Shown here: in pieces, positions 7,792 through 16,513 of the stretch
How positions within the stretch are numbered: position 1 is the first letter of the stretch
Layout: each line of letters begins with the position of its first letter
Assembly: GCF_022803015.1 (NCBI RefSeq)
Contig: NZ_JAFKON010000004.1
Location: 296,587-360,586 of the forward strand
Reading direction: 5' to 3'
DNA from: Arthrobacter humicola
GTDB lineage: Bacteria > Actinomycetota > Actinomycetes > Actinomycetales > Micrococcaceae
Length of the DNA stretch: 64,000 bases
The notes under the pieces: generated by a model
Told to the model about the DNA's origin: nothing
The model's input: only the letters and a program-made list of their open reading frames with translations
Databases searched by the model: none
Translations under genes and position numbers: made by a program

Positions 7792-9326
7792 GAGATCTCT
7801 GCCTTCAGTTCCTCGTGTGTGGTGGTGTTGTCAGGGTGGCGGCTTGATAGGTCAAGGTAGTCCTCGTGGCTCAGCGCAGCCACCCTGGAGTTCTTCCGGC
7901 CGTAGCCGAAGTAGGCGGCACAGCCAACAAGCATCCAGGCACCGAACACCGCCCAGGTCTCGGCGCCGAGGTTGGCCATGAGGTAAACGCACATGAGGGC
8001 GCCGAGAATCGGTGTCAGCGGAAAGAGCGGGACGCGGAAGCTGCGCGTGAGTTCGGGCCGGGTCCGCCGCAGGTAAATGACTGCCACGTTGACCAGGGCG
8101 AAGGCGAACAGGGTACCGATGCTGGTCGCGTCCGCGAGGGCACCGAGCGGCACCAGGCCGGCGGTCAGTGCGACGGCGGTGCCCACGATCAGGGTTCCGG
8201 CAGCCGGCGTGCCGGTCCGGGCCGAGATCCGGCCGAAGACCTTGGGCACCAGGCCGTCGCGCGACATCGAAAGCAGGATCCGGGTCTGCCCGTACAGCAC
8301 GGTCAGCACGATGCTGGCGATGGCGAGCACGGCGCCGACGGCGAACACCACGCCAACCCAGGGCTGGCCGGTGATTTCCTCAAGGATCTTCACGAGGGCC
8401 GCCTCGGTGCCGTCGAACCAGCCCCAGGGGCGCGCGCCGATGGCGGCGACGGCCACAAGCACATAGATGCTGGTGACGATCAGCATGGAGAGCAGGATGG
8501 CCCGCGGGAGATCGCGCTTGGGATTCCGGGCCTCCTCGCCGGCCGTGGAGGCTGCATCGAAGCCGATGTAGGAGAAGAAGACCCGGGAGGCTGCGGCCGA
8601 GACGCCGGCGGCGCCCATCGGCATGAGGGGTTCGAAGTGTCCGCCGTTGAAAGCGGTGAAGGCCACGGCGCAGAAGAACAGCAGGATGCCGACTTTGACC
8701 AGGACGATCGCCGTGTTGATCCAGGCGCTCTCCTTGGCGCCGCGGACCAACAGCACGGTGGCCAGGGCGACAATCACGATTGCGGGCACGTTCAGCACGC
8801 CGCCGGCTCCCGGCGGTTGCGAGATGGCGTCCGGGAGTTCCAGGCCGAAGACCGCCAGGGCCTCGTTGACATACTGGCCCGCACCGACCGCGACGGCGGC
8901 CACGGAGACGGCGTATTCGAGCACCAGGCACCAGCCGCAGATCCAGGCCATGCCCTCGCCCATGGTGGCATAGGTGTAGGAGTAGCTGGAACCGGCGGCA
9001 GGGACCAGGCCGGCCATTTCCGCGTAGGACACGGCGGAGAGCAGGGCGGCGAAGCCGGCGATGGCGAAGGAGATCCAGATGGCCGGGCCGGCGAGCGGCA
9101 CCGACTGGCCCAGGATGACCAGGATGCCGGTGCCCAGGGTGGCGCCGACGCTGATCATGGTCAGCTGCAGGACACCGAAGCTGCGGACCAGCCGCGTGCC
9201 GCCGTGTCCGGTCTCGGCCTCGCGGACCAGCTGTCCGATCGGCTTGCGGCGCAGGAGCTGGGCGGTGAGCCCGGGACGGGCGGCTTCCGCCGGCGGGCGT
9301 TCGCCGATCAGAGTTGGCACAGTCAT
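7788..9326 (-). CDS. APC-family amino acid permease
   Basis: About twelve membrane helices in ~512 residues, with the APC signature in helix 1 (LTMISVGATLGTGILVILG) and the conserved block SYIGFDAASTAGEEARNPKRDLPRAI in the middle, typical of the cationic amino acid/GABA permease branch. I chose the ATG at 9326 because AAGGACG lies 8-14 nt before it; an upstream in-frame extension to 9389 has no ribosome site. The stop overlaps the start of the amine oxidase gene (ATGA). The PucR regulator is divergent 110 bp away, making a self-contained uptake, oxidation and control unit. Confidence 0.9.
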   Translation of the reverse strand: MTVPTLIGERPPAEAARPGLTAQLLRRKPIGQLVREAETGHGGTRLVRSFGVLQLTMISVGATLGTGILVILGQSVPLAGPAIWISFAIAGFAALLSAVSYAEMAGLVPAAGSSYSYTYATMGEGMAWICGWCLVLEYAVSVAAVAVGAGQYVNEALAVFGLELPDAISQPPGAGGVLNVPAIVIVALATVLLVRGAKESAWINTAIVLVKVGILLFFCAVAFTAFNGGHFEPLMPMGAAGVSAAASRVFFSYIGFDAASTAGEEARNPKRDLPRAILLSMLIVTSIYVLVAVAAIGARPWGWFDGTEAALVKILEEITGQPWVGVVFAVGAVLAIASIVLTVLYGQTRILLSMSRDGLVPKVFGRISARTGTPAAGTLIVGTAVALTAGLVPLGALADATSIGTLFAFALVNVAVIYLRRTRPELTRSFRVPLFPLTPILGALMCVYLMANLGAETWAVFGAWMLVGCAAYFGYGRKNSRVAALSHEDYLDLSSRHPDNTTTHEELKAEIS

Positions 9327-9437
9327 CGTTGACGTCCTTATCTTCAGTAGTGGTCGGTTTCCCGAACCAACCCTAGGCGTGTGAGCCACCTCTCAAGGTT
9401 GTGCAAAAAGACCTGTAGTCTTCACTCATGAGACTTA

Positions 9438-11219
9438 ATGCACTTGGGCTCCGCCGGCCGGGCGGCCGGCACGGAGGCCGCGGCCGTGGCTGCTGAGGAC
9501 CCGGAGCGGCTCGGCTTCGTCACGCTGGCGCAGTTCCTGGGCCAGCTGCCTGCACTGGCCGTCGTGCACGACGGCGGCAACGGCCAGGAGCGCCTGCGCT
9601 GGGTGGAGCCCAGCGAACTGGAGGATCCCACCCCCTACCTGCTCGACGGCGAGTTCCTGCTCACGGCCGGCCTGCCGTTCGTGGGCGGAGGCGGCAGCGA
9701 GGAGGCGGTGGACGCTTACGTGCGGCGCCTGGTCCAGGCCCGCGTGGGCGCCTTGGGCTTTGGCCTGGAGCCGTATTTCGACTCCGTGCCCGATGCCGTG
9801 GTGCGGGCCTGCCGGCAGCACAACCTGACCCTGGTCGCCATCCCGGAGAGCCTCCCGTTCGCCGCGCTGGGACTGGAATTCTCCCGGCTCCTCGAGTCGG
9901 ACAACGCCAAGACCTTCCGCCAGCTGGCCGACACCAGCCGACAGCTCATGCGCGCGGTCTTGTCCGCGCGCCCCGAGCACGAACTCCTCGCGGCCCTGGT
10001 CCAGCGCGTCCCGGTTTGGGCCGTGCTGGTCGGCGCCGACGGGCGGGTGCGCGCCCGCGGTTCGGGCCCCTCCCCCGGCCCGCAGGGCGCCGGCGCCGCT
10101 GCCGCTGCCGGCACCGTGCCGGGAGTTGACTCCGCCGACCTGCAGCCGCTGCTGGCCAGGCTGCTCGCCGGCAGCGGTCCGCGGGTGGAGATGGATTCGT
10201 TCGACGCCGTGGGCTCGTCCCTGGTCTTCGGGTATCCGCTGCGCAGCACCCGGGACGCCAACCTCGGTGCGCTCATCCTCGGCACGGACGCCCCGCTGAC
10301 CCCGGCCCAGAACAGCGTTGTCTCCACCGCGGTCGGGCTGCTGGAACTGCTGGTCCGCCAGCGCATCAGCGGCTCCCTGGCCCCGAGCCAGCTGGCCACG
10401 GCGCTGCTGCTGCACCCGGAGAGCGTGGCCTCAGGATCCGCACGGCATGTCAACGGGTTCAAGGACCTGCTGGCCCAAAGCATCTCCTCCACCCGGTCCG
10501 GCCAGCTGCGGGTCGTACAGGGTCTCCGGATTGACGCCGCCCCGGACAGCTCCCGGACCCCGGGCGGACCGGGCGAGGCTCCGGTGCGGGCACTGCTGGA
10601 GTGGCGGCGGCTGTTCGACACCAAGCTGGTGGAGCTCACCGAGTACGGCTTTGCCGCCATCACCAGGCTCAAGGTCGACGACGCCCTGCTCGCCGAAGTG
10701 GAGCGGCTCGGCTGGCGCCTTGTGATCGGCAGCGGCACCGATTTCGCGAACCTGCCGGAGGCCTACCGGAACGCCGCTTCACTGCGCAACCGCGTTCTCA
10801 CGAGCCGCCGGAGCGTCCGGGCGGACGACGTGACGTGGTCGGTGGCCGGCCTGCTGGGACCGGCTGCCGGCACCCTGCTGGCGGGCCATCTGCTGGCACC
10901 CCTGCTCGCCCTCGAGCCGGAGCGCCGCGACAACCTGCTCGGCATCCTGCGGGCCTGGCTGGGCGAAAACGGAAGCTGGGACGCCACAGCAAAGGCCACG
11001 GGACTGCATCGAAACAGCGTCCGCCGGCAGATCGGCATCATCGCTGAGCTGCTGGGCCTTGACCTCAACCAGGCCCAGGCGCGCGCGGAACTCTGGATCG
11101 CCCTGCAGTACCAGGCCGAGCCTGATCCGCCCACCCCGGCCACCGCAGGTCAGGCGTCCAGCGCACCGGCCAGCGCAGGTCAGGCGTCCGCCGCCGGTCA
11201 GACTCCCCAGGAGCGGTAG
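9438..11219 (+). CDS. PucR-family transcriptional regulator
   Basis: A ~590-aa regulator with an N-terminal PucR ligand domain (from FVTLAQFLGQLPALAVVHDG through about residue 130), a GGDEF-like middle domain, and a C-terminal HTH near residues 505-545 (WDATAKATGLHRNSVRRQIG). The tail is a short Ala/Gly/Gln repeat (AGQAS). Two starts compete: ATG 9438, and GTG 9486, which has GGAGG 8 nt upstream and looks the better initiator. PucR proteins sense purines, amines or amino acids; since it is divergent from the permease-oxidase pair, it most likely controls that operon and itself. Its 3' end overlaps the convergent hydrolase gene by 22 bp. Confidence 0.88.
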   Translation: MHLGSAGRAAGTEAAAVAAEDPERLGFVTLAQFLGQLPALAVVHDGGNGQERLRWVEPSELEDPTPYLLDGEFLLTAGLPFVGGGGSEEAVDAYVRRLVQARVGALGFGLEPYFDSVPDAVVRACRQHNLTLVAIPESLPFAALGLEFSRLLESDNAKTFRQLADTSRQLMRAVLSARPEHELLAALVQRVPVWAVLVGADGRVRARGSGPSPGPQGAGAAAAAGTVPGVDSADLQPLLARLLAGSGPRVEMDSFDAVGSSLVFGYPLRSTRDANLGALILGTDAPLTPAQNSVVSTAVGLLELLVRQRISGSLAPSQLATALLLHPESVASGSARHVNGFKDLLAQSISSTRSGQLRVVQGLRIDAAPDSSRTPGGPGEAPVRALLEWRRLFDTKLVELTEYGFAAITRLKVDDALLAEVERLGWRLVIGSGTDFANLPEAYRNAASLRNRVLTSRRSVRADDVTWSVAGLLGPAAGTLLAGHLLAPLLALEPERRDNLLGILRAWLGENGSWDATAKATGLHRNSVRRQIGIIAELLGLDLNQAQARAELWIALQYQAEPDPPTPATAGQASSAPASAGQASAAGQTPQER

Positions 11220-12004
11220 ATCTCCGGGCGGCGGTCCCGCAGGTAGTCCACGGCGTCCTCGACGCCGTCTGCCGCGGCGCGGCCGGGCTCACCCAGTTCG
11301 GCAAACAACAGTTCCGGCCCCGCTCCGGCCGCGGCCAGGACCGAGCCGTCCGGGCCCGCGACGATGCTGCCGCCGCGGAAGTTGCAATCATCCTCCGAAC
11401 CGGTGTGATTGGCGTAGGCGACCGTCAGCTGGTTCTCCAAGGCGCGGGCCCGGATCAGCACCTGCGGCACGACGTCGAATCCGCCGGCGAGTGCCGTAGG
11501 CACCAGCAGCAGGTCCGCGCCGCGCAGGGCGGCCGCCCGCGCCGACTCGGGAAACTCGATGTCGTAGCAGATGACCAGCGCCGTTTTATGCCCGTGGAAA
11601 TCCACGACGCCGGGGGCAGCCGCGGCGGGCGTAAACGCCGCCCGCTCGTCCGGGCCGAACAGGTGCACCTTGTCGTAACTGAGCAGCTCCTCGCCCGCCT
11701 CGTCGACCAGGGCGGCGGAAATGTGCCACCCGCCGGCCGGCGTCACCGCGGGCAGGCTGTAGACCAGGGCGATGGTGTTGCGCCGCGCGATGCCGGCCAG
11801 GACTTCCCGAAGCGCGGGCAACCTGCCGGGATCGAACGCCTCCCGCAGCCGCCGCGGCGCATAGCCCACGGGGAAGAGTTCCGGTGTCACCAGCAACTGC
11901 GCACCCGCGGCGGACGCATTGCGCGCCGCGACCTCCACCGCGGCGCAGTTCGCCTCGATGTCCAGCACGGCGGAGTTCGCCTGCATCAGGGCCAGCAGCA
12001 CCAT
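11198..12004 (-). CDS. Carbon-nitrogen hydrolase (nitrilase superfamily)
   Basis: A 268-aa amidase of the nitrilase fold. The Glu-Lys-Cys triad is visible: Glu in LLVTPELFPVGY (~42), Lys in LLSYDKVHLFG (~113) and Cys in TALVICYDIEFPE (~147). The ATG at 12004 is preceded by GAGG; an upstream extension to 12100 is unlikely. The gene is convergent with and overlaps the PucR gene. Tryptophan 2-monooxygenase-type enzymes release an amide, and this hydrolase could hydrolyse such a product, which would link it to the permease-oxidase operon; that link is inference. Confidence 0.88.
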   Translation of the reverse strand: MVLLALMQANSAVLDIEANCAAVEVAARNASAAGAQLLVTPELFPVGYAPRRLREAFDPGRLPALREVLAGIARRNTIALVYSLPAVTPAGGWHISAALVDEAGEELLSYDKVHLFGPDERAAFTPAAAAPGVVDFHGHKTALVICYDIEFPESARAAALRGADLLLVPTALAGGFDVVPQVLIRARALENQLTVAYANHTGSEDDCNFRGGSIVAGPDGSVLAAAGAGPELLFAELGEPGRAAADGVEDAVDYLRDRRPEIYRSWGV

Positions 12005-12194
12005 TACCACCTCACGTTTCCGGACGCCTCCGCGGGGCGCGGCGGGCTCTCCCGACCAGAGTAGCCGCGGCCCGGAACGCGGGGTGTGGTGCAATTCCAC
12101 CCGGACAGCGTGCCAGCGGGGCAGAACGTCCTTGCCGCGGAGACGGCGGGTGCTGACCGCCCTCTCCCCGGCATTCGACCGGCGCGGCCGTTAT

Positions 12195-12221
12195 CGTTGC
12201 GTTAACTTCTTGACTACAAGG
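12195..12221 (+). promoter_or_regulatory. Putative ROK operator/-35 region before the ROK gene
   Basis: The segment GTTGCGTTAA, three variable bases, then CTTGACTACAAGG closely matches a segment at 13455-13480 before the sugar transporter operon. It contains TTGACT, a good -35 box, and the inverted repeat CTTG-N4-CAAG. The duplicate in front of both units suggests an operator for the ROK protein. The matching -10 box here is weak. Confidence 0.55.
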
Positions 12222-12245
12222 CGCGAATGCGTCACGCTTCATAGC

Positions 12246-13436
12246 ATGCCCTCACCAACGCGCTCAACGAGGAGCCGAACCAAGAACCCCGGATCGCAGT
12301 CCGCCCTCCGGCATTTGAACCAGCAGCGGATCATCGAATGCCTCCTCGCGGGCCCATCCACGCAGGCGGAACTGGCCCGCCAGACCGGGCTTTCGACAGC
12401 CACGGTCTCGAACATCGTCAAAATCATGCAGGACGCCGGGCTGGCCTCGACTGAACCGATCACCAGTTCCGGGCGGCGCGCCCTGAACGTCCGGCTCAAC
12501 AGCAACGGGGCCGTCGCCGTCGGAATCGACTTCGGCCGGCGCCACCTGCGCGTCGTGCTGGCCTCGCTGAGTTACCACGTGATCGCCGAAGAGTCGGTCC
12601 TGCTGCCCCTGGGCCATCACGCCGAGGAAGGCATCCAGGCCGCCGTCGGCGTGCTGGACCGGCTGCTCACGGACAGCGGTGTGGAACGCAGCGCCCTCGT
12701 GGGTGCCGGCGTCGGAATTCCCGGCCCGATCGACCGCCGCACCGGCACCGTGGCGCAAGGCGCGATCCTGCCCGAATGGGTGGGCATCAACATCCTCAAA
12801 CGCCTAGAAGAAGCGCTGGAACTCCCCGTCTTTGTGGACAACGACGCCAACCTGGGCGCCCTCTCCGAGGTCACCTGGGGGCCGCACAGCGGCATCAGCA
12901 ACCTGATGTTCCTCAAGATCGGCTCGGGCATCGGCGCGGGGCTGATCCTCAACGGCGCCCCGTACTACGGCAACGTGGGCATCACCGGCGAAATCGGCCA
13001 TGCCACCATCCACGAGCACGGACTGATCTGCCGCTGCGGGAACCGCGGCTGCCTGGAAACCATCGCCTCCACCACCACCATGATCGAGCTCCTGAGCCGC
13101 GGCGAGGACCGGCCGCTCTCGCCCGGGGACATCGTTCGCAAGGCCCTGGAGAAGGACTCCGCCACGCTCCGTGTCGTGGACGACGCCGGGCTCGCCGTCG
13201 GGCGCGCCCTGGGCAACGTGGCGAACCTGATCAACCCCGAAGTCATCGTGGTCGGCGGCCCGCTGGCGGGCCTTGGCCAGCTGCTGCTGGACCCGATCCG
13301 GCGCGGCCTGATCCGCCACGCGGTGCCGGTCATTGGCGAGACAACCACCCTCACGATGTCATCCCTGGGCGACCGGGCCGAGGCCCTCGGGGCCACGGCT
13401 TTGGTCTTCCAGCACGCCGGAATCCGGCGAAACTAA
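12246..13436 (+). CDS. ROK-family transcriptional regulator
   Basis: A 396-aa repressor with an N-terminal winged HTH (residues ~20-80, containing TQAELARQTGLSTATVSNIVK) and a C-terminal sugar-kinase-like ROK domain. The phosphate-binding DFGRRH near 97, the zinc-binding GLICRCGNRGCLE near 260-270 and the ATPase-fold segment GSGIGAGLILNG are visible. The HTH and zinc motif together indicate a NagC/XylR-type sensor of a sugar or sugar phosphate, not a sugar kinase. The ATG at 12246 is chosen because homology begins there; a much longer frame upstream overlaps the neighbouring gene. It lies directly before the monosaccharide ABC operon, with which it shares a promoter box. Confidence 0.9.
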   Translation: MPSPTRSTRSRTKNPGSQSALRHLNQQRIIECLLAGPSTQAELARQTGLSTATVSNIVKIMQDAGLASTEPITSSGRRALNVRLNSNGAVAVGIDFGRRHLRVVLASLSYHVIAEESVLLPLGHHAEEGIQAAVGVLDRLLTDSGVERSALVGAGVGIPGPIDRRTGTVAQGAILPEWVGINILKRLEEALELPVFVDNDANLGALSEVTWGPHSGISNLMFLKIGSGIGAGLILNGAPYYGNVGITGEIGHATIHEHGLICRCGNRGCLETIASTTTMIELLSRGEDRPLSPGDIVRKALEKDSATLRVVDDAGLAVGRALGNVANLINPEVIVVGGPLAGLGQLLLDPIRRGLIRHAVPVIGETTTLTMSSLGDRAEALGATALVFQHAGIRRN

Positions 13437-13454
13437 CCATTTCGTTATGCGGCT

Positions 13455-13498
13455 GTTGCGTTAAAGACTTGACGACAAGGGCTGTGATCCAGTTTACT
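13455..13498 (+). promoter_or_regulatory. Promoter and putative ROK operator of the sugar ABC operon
   Basis: TTGACG at 13469-13474 and TTTACT at 13493-13498, 18 bp apart, form a credible promoter 70 bp before mmsA. The -35 box is embedded in GTTGCGTTAA...CTTGACGACAAGG, nearly identical to the box before the ROK gene, and includes CTTG-N4-CAAG. Confidence 0.6.
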
Positions 13499-13567
13499 TT
13501 TCCATCAGACGGCCCTGCGGTTTGCAGGGGCGGACAACGAAGTCATGCATTGGAGGCGTAAGGGCAG

Positions 13568-15124
13568 ATGACGTCCCTCAACACGCACAGTGATCCGCTA
13601 ATCCTCGAGATGCGTTCCATCACCAAGGAATTCCCCGGCGTTAAAGCTTTGGCCGATGTGAGCCTGCGGGTGAAGGCCGGCGAGATCCACGCCATCTGTG
13701 GTGAGAACGGCGCCGGGAAATCGACCCTGATGAAGGTGCTCTCGGGTGTATATCCCTACGGCACCTACACCGGCGACATCGTGTACCAGAACGAGGTCCA
13801 GGAATTCAAGGACATCCGGGCCAGCGAGCACGCCGGGATCGTGATCATCCACCAGGAACTCGCGCTCATCCCCGAACTCTCCATCATGGAGAACATCTTC
13901 CTCGGCAACGAACCAACCAAGCGCGGCGTGATCAACTGGGCCGAGGCCCGGACCCGGTCCACCGAACTGCTGGCCCGGGTGGGGCTGCGCGAGGACCCCG
14001 ACACCCCCATCAAGGAGATCGGCGTCGGCAAGCAGCAGCTGGTCGAGATCGCCAAGGCGCTGAACAAGTCGGTCAAGCTCCTAATCCTGGACGAGCCCAC
14101 GGCGGCGCTGAACGAGTCCGACTCCCAGCACCTGCTGGACCTCATGCTGGGTCTCAAGGGCCGCGGAATCACCTCGATCATCATTTCGCACAAGCTCAAC
14201 GAGATCGAACAGATCGCGGATGAGATCACGATCATCCGCGACGGCAAGTCGATCGAGACCCTGAACGTCAAGGCCGACGGCGTCGACGAGGACCGGATCA
14301 TCAAGGGCATGGTGGGCCGGACCCTGGAATCACGGTTCCCGGACCACGAGCCGAAGATCGGCGAGGTCCTCTTCGAGGTGAAGAACTGGAACGTCGGGCA
14401 TCCGCAGATCCAGGACCGCCTGGTCTGCAAGAACTCCAACTTCTTTGTCCGCCGGGGCGAGATCGTCGGGTTCGCGGGCCTGATGGGCGCCGGACGCACC
14501 GAACTGGCCCGGTCCGTGTTCGGCCGCTCCTACGGCCGCTTCATCTCGGGCCATGTCTACAAAGACGGCAAGGAACTGCAGCTCAGGAGCGTCCGCCAGG
14601 CGATCGACGCCGGGCTGGGTTACGTCACCGAGGACCGCAAGTCCCTGGGCCTGAACCTGCTGGACGACATCAAGGCCACCACCGTCTCGGCAAACCTGCG
14701 CAAGATCAGCAAGAACTTCGTGGTGGACGCCAACAAGGAATACGCCGTCGCGGAGGAATACCGGAAGTCGCTGCGGACCAAGACGCCCTCCGTGGAGGAA
14801 GGCGTCGCGAAGCTCTCGGGCGGCAACCAGCAGAAGGTCGTGCTGGCGAAATGGATGTTCACCGACCCGGACGTGCTGATCCTGGACGAGCCCACCCGCG
14901 GGATCGATGTCGGGGCCAAGTACGAGATCTACGGCATCATCCAGAAGCTGGCCAACGAGGGCAAGGCCGTGATCGTCATTTCCTCGGAACTGCCCGAACT
15001 GCTGGGCCTCTCGGACCGGATCTACACGATTTTCGAAGGCGCCATCACCGGCGTGCTGAACAAGGACGAAGCCAGCCAGGAAAGCCTCATGAAACTCATG
15101 ACGTCCGCCCGCAAAACCGCTTGA
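13568..15124 (+). CDS. mmsA: Multiple-monosaccharide ABC transporter ATP-binding protein
   Basis: A 518-aa double ATPase of the sugar (CUT2) family. The N-terminal domain has Walker [10 protein letters not shown] (~43) and Walker [14 protein letters not shown] (~175). The C-terminal half carries a degenerate P-loop ([10 protein letters not shown]), the signature LSGGNQQKV (~418) and a second Walker [12 protein letters not shown] (~438). This duplicated layout, with one degenerate P-loop, is usual for XylG, AraG and GguA. The order ATPase, permease, binding protein matches gguA-gguB-chvE of Agrobacterium, which imports glucose, galactose, arabinose and xylose. Control by the adjacent ROK protein is likely. 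The exact sugar cannot be read from sequence. Confidence 0.92.
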   Translation: MTSLNTHSDPLILEMRSITKEFPGVKALADVSLRVKAGEIHAICGENGAGKSTLMKVLSGVYPYGTYTGDIVYQNEVQEFKDIRASEHAGIVIIHQELALIPELSIMENIFLGNEPTKRGVINWAEARTRSTELLARVGLREDPDTPIKEIGVGKQQLVEIAKALNKSVKLLILDEPTAALNESDSQHLLDLMLGLKGRGITSIIISHKLNEIEQIADEITIIRDGKSIETLNVKADGVDEDRIIKGMVGRTLESRFPDHEPKIGEVLFEVKNWNVGHPQIQDRLVCKNSNFFVRRGEIVGFAGLMGAGRTELARSVFGRSYGRFISGHVYKDGKELQLRSVRQAIDAGLGYVTEDRKSLGLNLLDDIKATTVSANLRKISKNFVVDANKEYAVAEEYRKSLRTKTPSVEEGVAKLSGGNQQKVVLAKWMFTDPDVLILDEPTRGIDVGAKYEIYGIIQKLANEGKAVIVISSELPELLGLSDRIYTIFEGAITGVLNKDEASQESLMKLMTSARKTA

Positions 15125-15178
15125 CCCTTTGGGACAAACCAGAACAATCCGAACACCCCGGACACAAGGACTGAAACA

Positions 15179-16447
15179 ATGAACGCGCTCAAGAAGCTCT
15201 TTGGCGGCAACACCCGCCAATTCGGCATGATCTTCGCCCTGGTTGCGCTGATCGTGTTCTTCGAGATTTTCACGGAGGGCCGCACGCTCACATCGGGCAA
15301 CGTCATCAACCTCTTCAACGGCAACTCCTACATCCTGATCCTCGCCATCGGCATGGTGCTGGTCATCATCGCCGGGCACATCGACCTCTCGGTCGGTTCC
15401 GTCGCGGCTTTCGTGGGTGTCTGCGTGTCACTCTTCATCCGCGACTGGGGCCTGCCCTGGTACATCGGCGTCCTGATGGGGCTCGGGCTCGGCGTCCTGA
15501 TCGGGGCCTGGCAGGGATTCTGGGTGGCCTACGTCGGCATTCCCGCGTTCATCGTGACGCTGTCCGGCATGCTGATCTTCCGCGGCGCCAACCAGTTCGT
15601 CGGCAAGTCGAACACCATCCCGGTCCCGGCGGATTTCCAGTACATCGGCTCCGGCTACCTGGCCGAGTTCGGCCCGAAGACCGGCTACAACAACCCCACC
15701 ATGCTGATCGGCCTGCTCGCCGTCGCGTTCGTAATCTTCAGCGAGATCCGGTCCCGCCGCAACGCCAAGAAGCTCGGCGCCGAGGTCCCCGAAGCCTGGG
15801 TCATGGTCCTCAAACTCGTGCTGGTCTGCGGCGCCATCCTCTACGCGACGTACCTCTTCGCCACCGGCCGTCCGGGCACGTCCTTCCCGGTGCCGGGCCT
15901 GATCCTCGCGGTCCTCATCATCGTCTACGGCTTCATCTCCTCCAAGACCGTCATCGGCCGCCACATCTACGCGGTCGGCGGCAACCGGCACGCTGCGGAG
16001 CTCTCCGGCGTCCAGTCCAAGAAGGTCAACTTCCTGGTCATGATGAACATGTCCTTCCTGGCCGGCCTCGCCGGCATGATCTTCGTCGGCCGCTCCACCG
16101 CCTCGGGACCGTTCGACGGCGTCGGCTGGGAACTGGACGCCATCGCGGCCGTCTTCATCGGCGGCGCCGCCGTCACCGGCGGCGTGGGCACCGTGATCGG
16201 CTCGATCATCGGCGGCCTGGTCATGGCCGTCCTGAACAACGGCCTGCAGCTGCTCGGCGTCGGCGCCGACCTCACCCAGATCATCAAGGGCCTCGTGCTC
16301 CTGATCGCCGTCGCCTTCGACGTCTACAACAAGACCCAGGGCAAGAAATCGATCGTCGGCATGCTGATGAAGAACTTCGGCCGCAGCAGCGAGATCAAGG
16401 CCGACGAGACCACGCAGACCAAAGAGGTCATCTCGAGGGGAATCTAA
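15179..16447 (+). CDS. mmsB: Multiple-monosaccharide ABC transporter permease
   Basis: A 422-aa CUT2 permease with about ten membrane segments. The family block IIAGHIDLSVGSVAAFVGV lies near residues 62-80 and AGLAGMIFVGRSTASGP near 290. The C-terminal segment GGAAVTGGVGTVIGSIIGGL is the usual coupling and pore region of BPD_transp_2 proteins. Its length, longer than RbsC or AraH (~330 aa), fits the GguB/MmsB subfamily, which has extra central helices. It begins 54 bp after mmsA and is followed by chvE, so one sugar importer is encoded. Confidence 0.93.
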   Translation: MNALKKLFGGNTRQFGMIFALVALIVFFEIFTEGRTLTSGNVINLFNGNSYILILAIGMVLVIIAGHIDLSVGSVAAFVGVCVSLFIRDWGLPWYIGVLMGLGLGVLIGAWQGFWVAYVGIPAFIVTLSGMLIFRGANQFVGKSNTIPVPADFQYIGSGYLAEFGPKTGYNNPTMLIGLLAVAFVIFSEIRSRRNAKKLGAEVPEAWVMVLKLVLVCGAILYATYLFATGRPGTSFPVPGLILAVLIIVYGFISSKTVIGRHIYAVGGNRHAAELSGVQSKKVNFLVMMNMSFLAGLAGMIFVGRSTASGPFDGVGWELDAIAAVFIGGAAVTGGVGTVIGSIIGGLVMAVLNNGLQLLGVGADLTQIIKGLVLLIAVAFDVYNKTQGKKSIVGMLMKNFGRSSEIKADETTQTKEVISRGI

Positions 16448-16513
16448 TCCCCTCCCCCCAGTTCCCCAACCCCACAATTCTCCGCACACCACCGAAAGAA
16501 AGTGAACCAAGCA

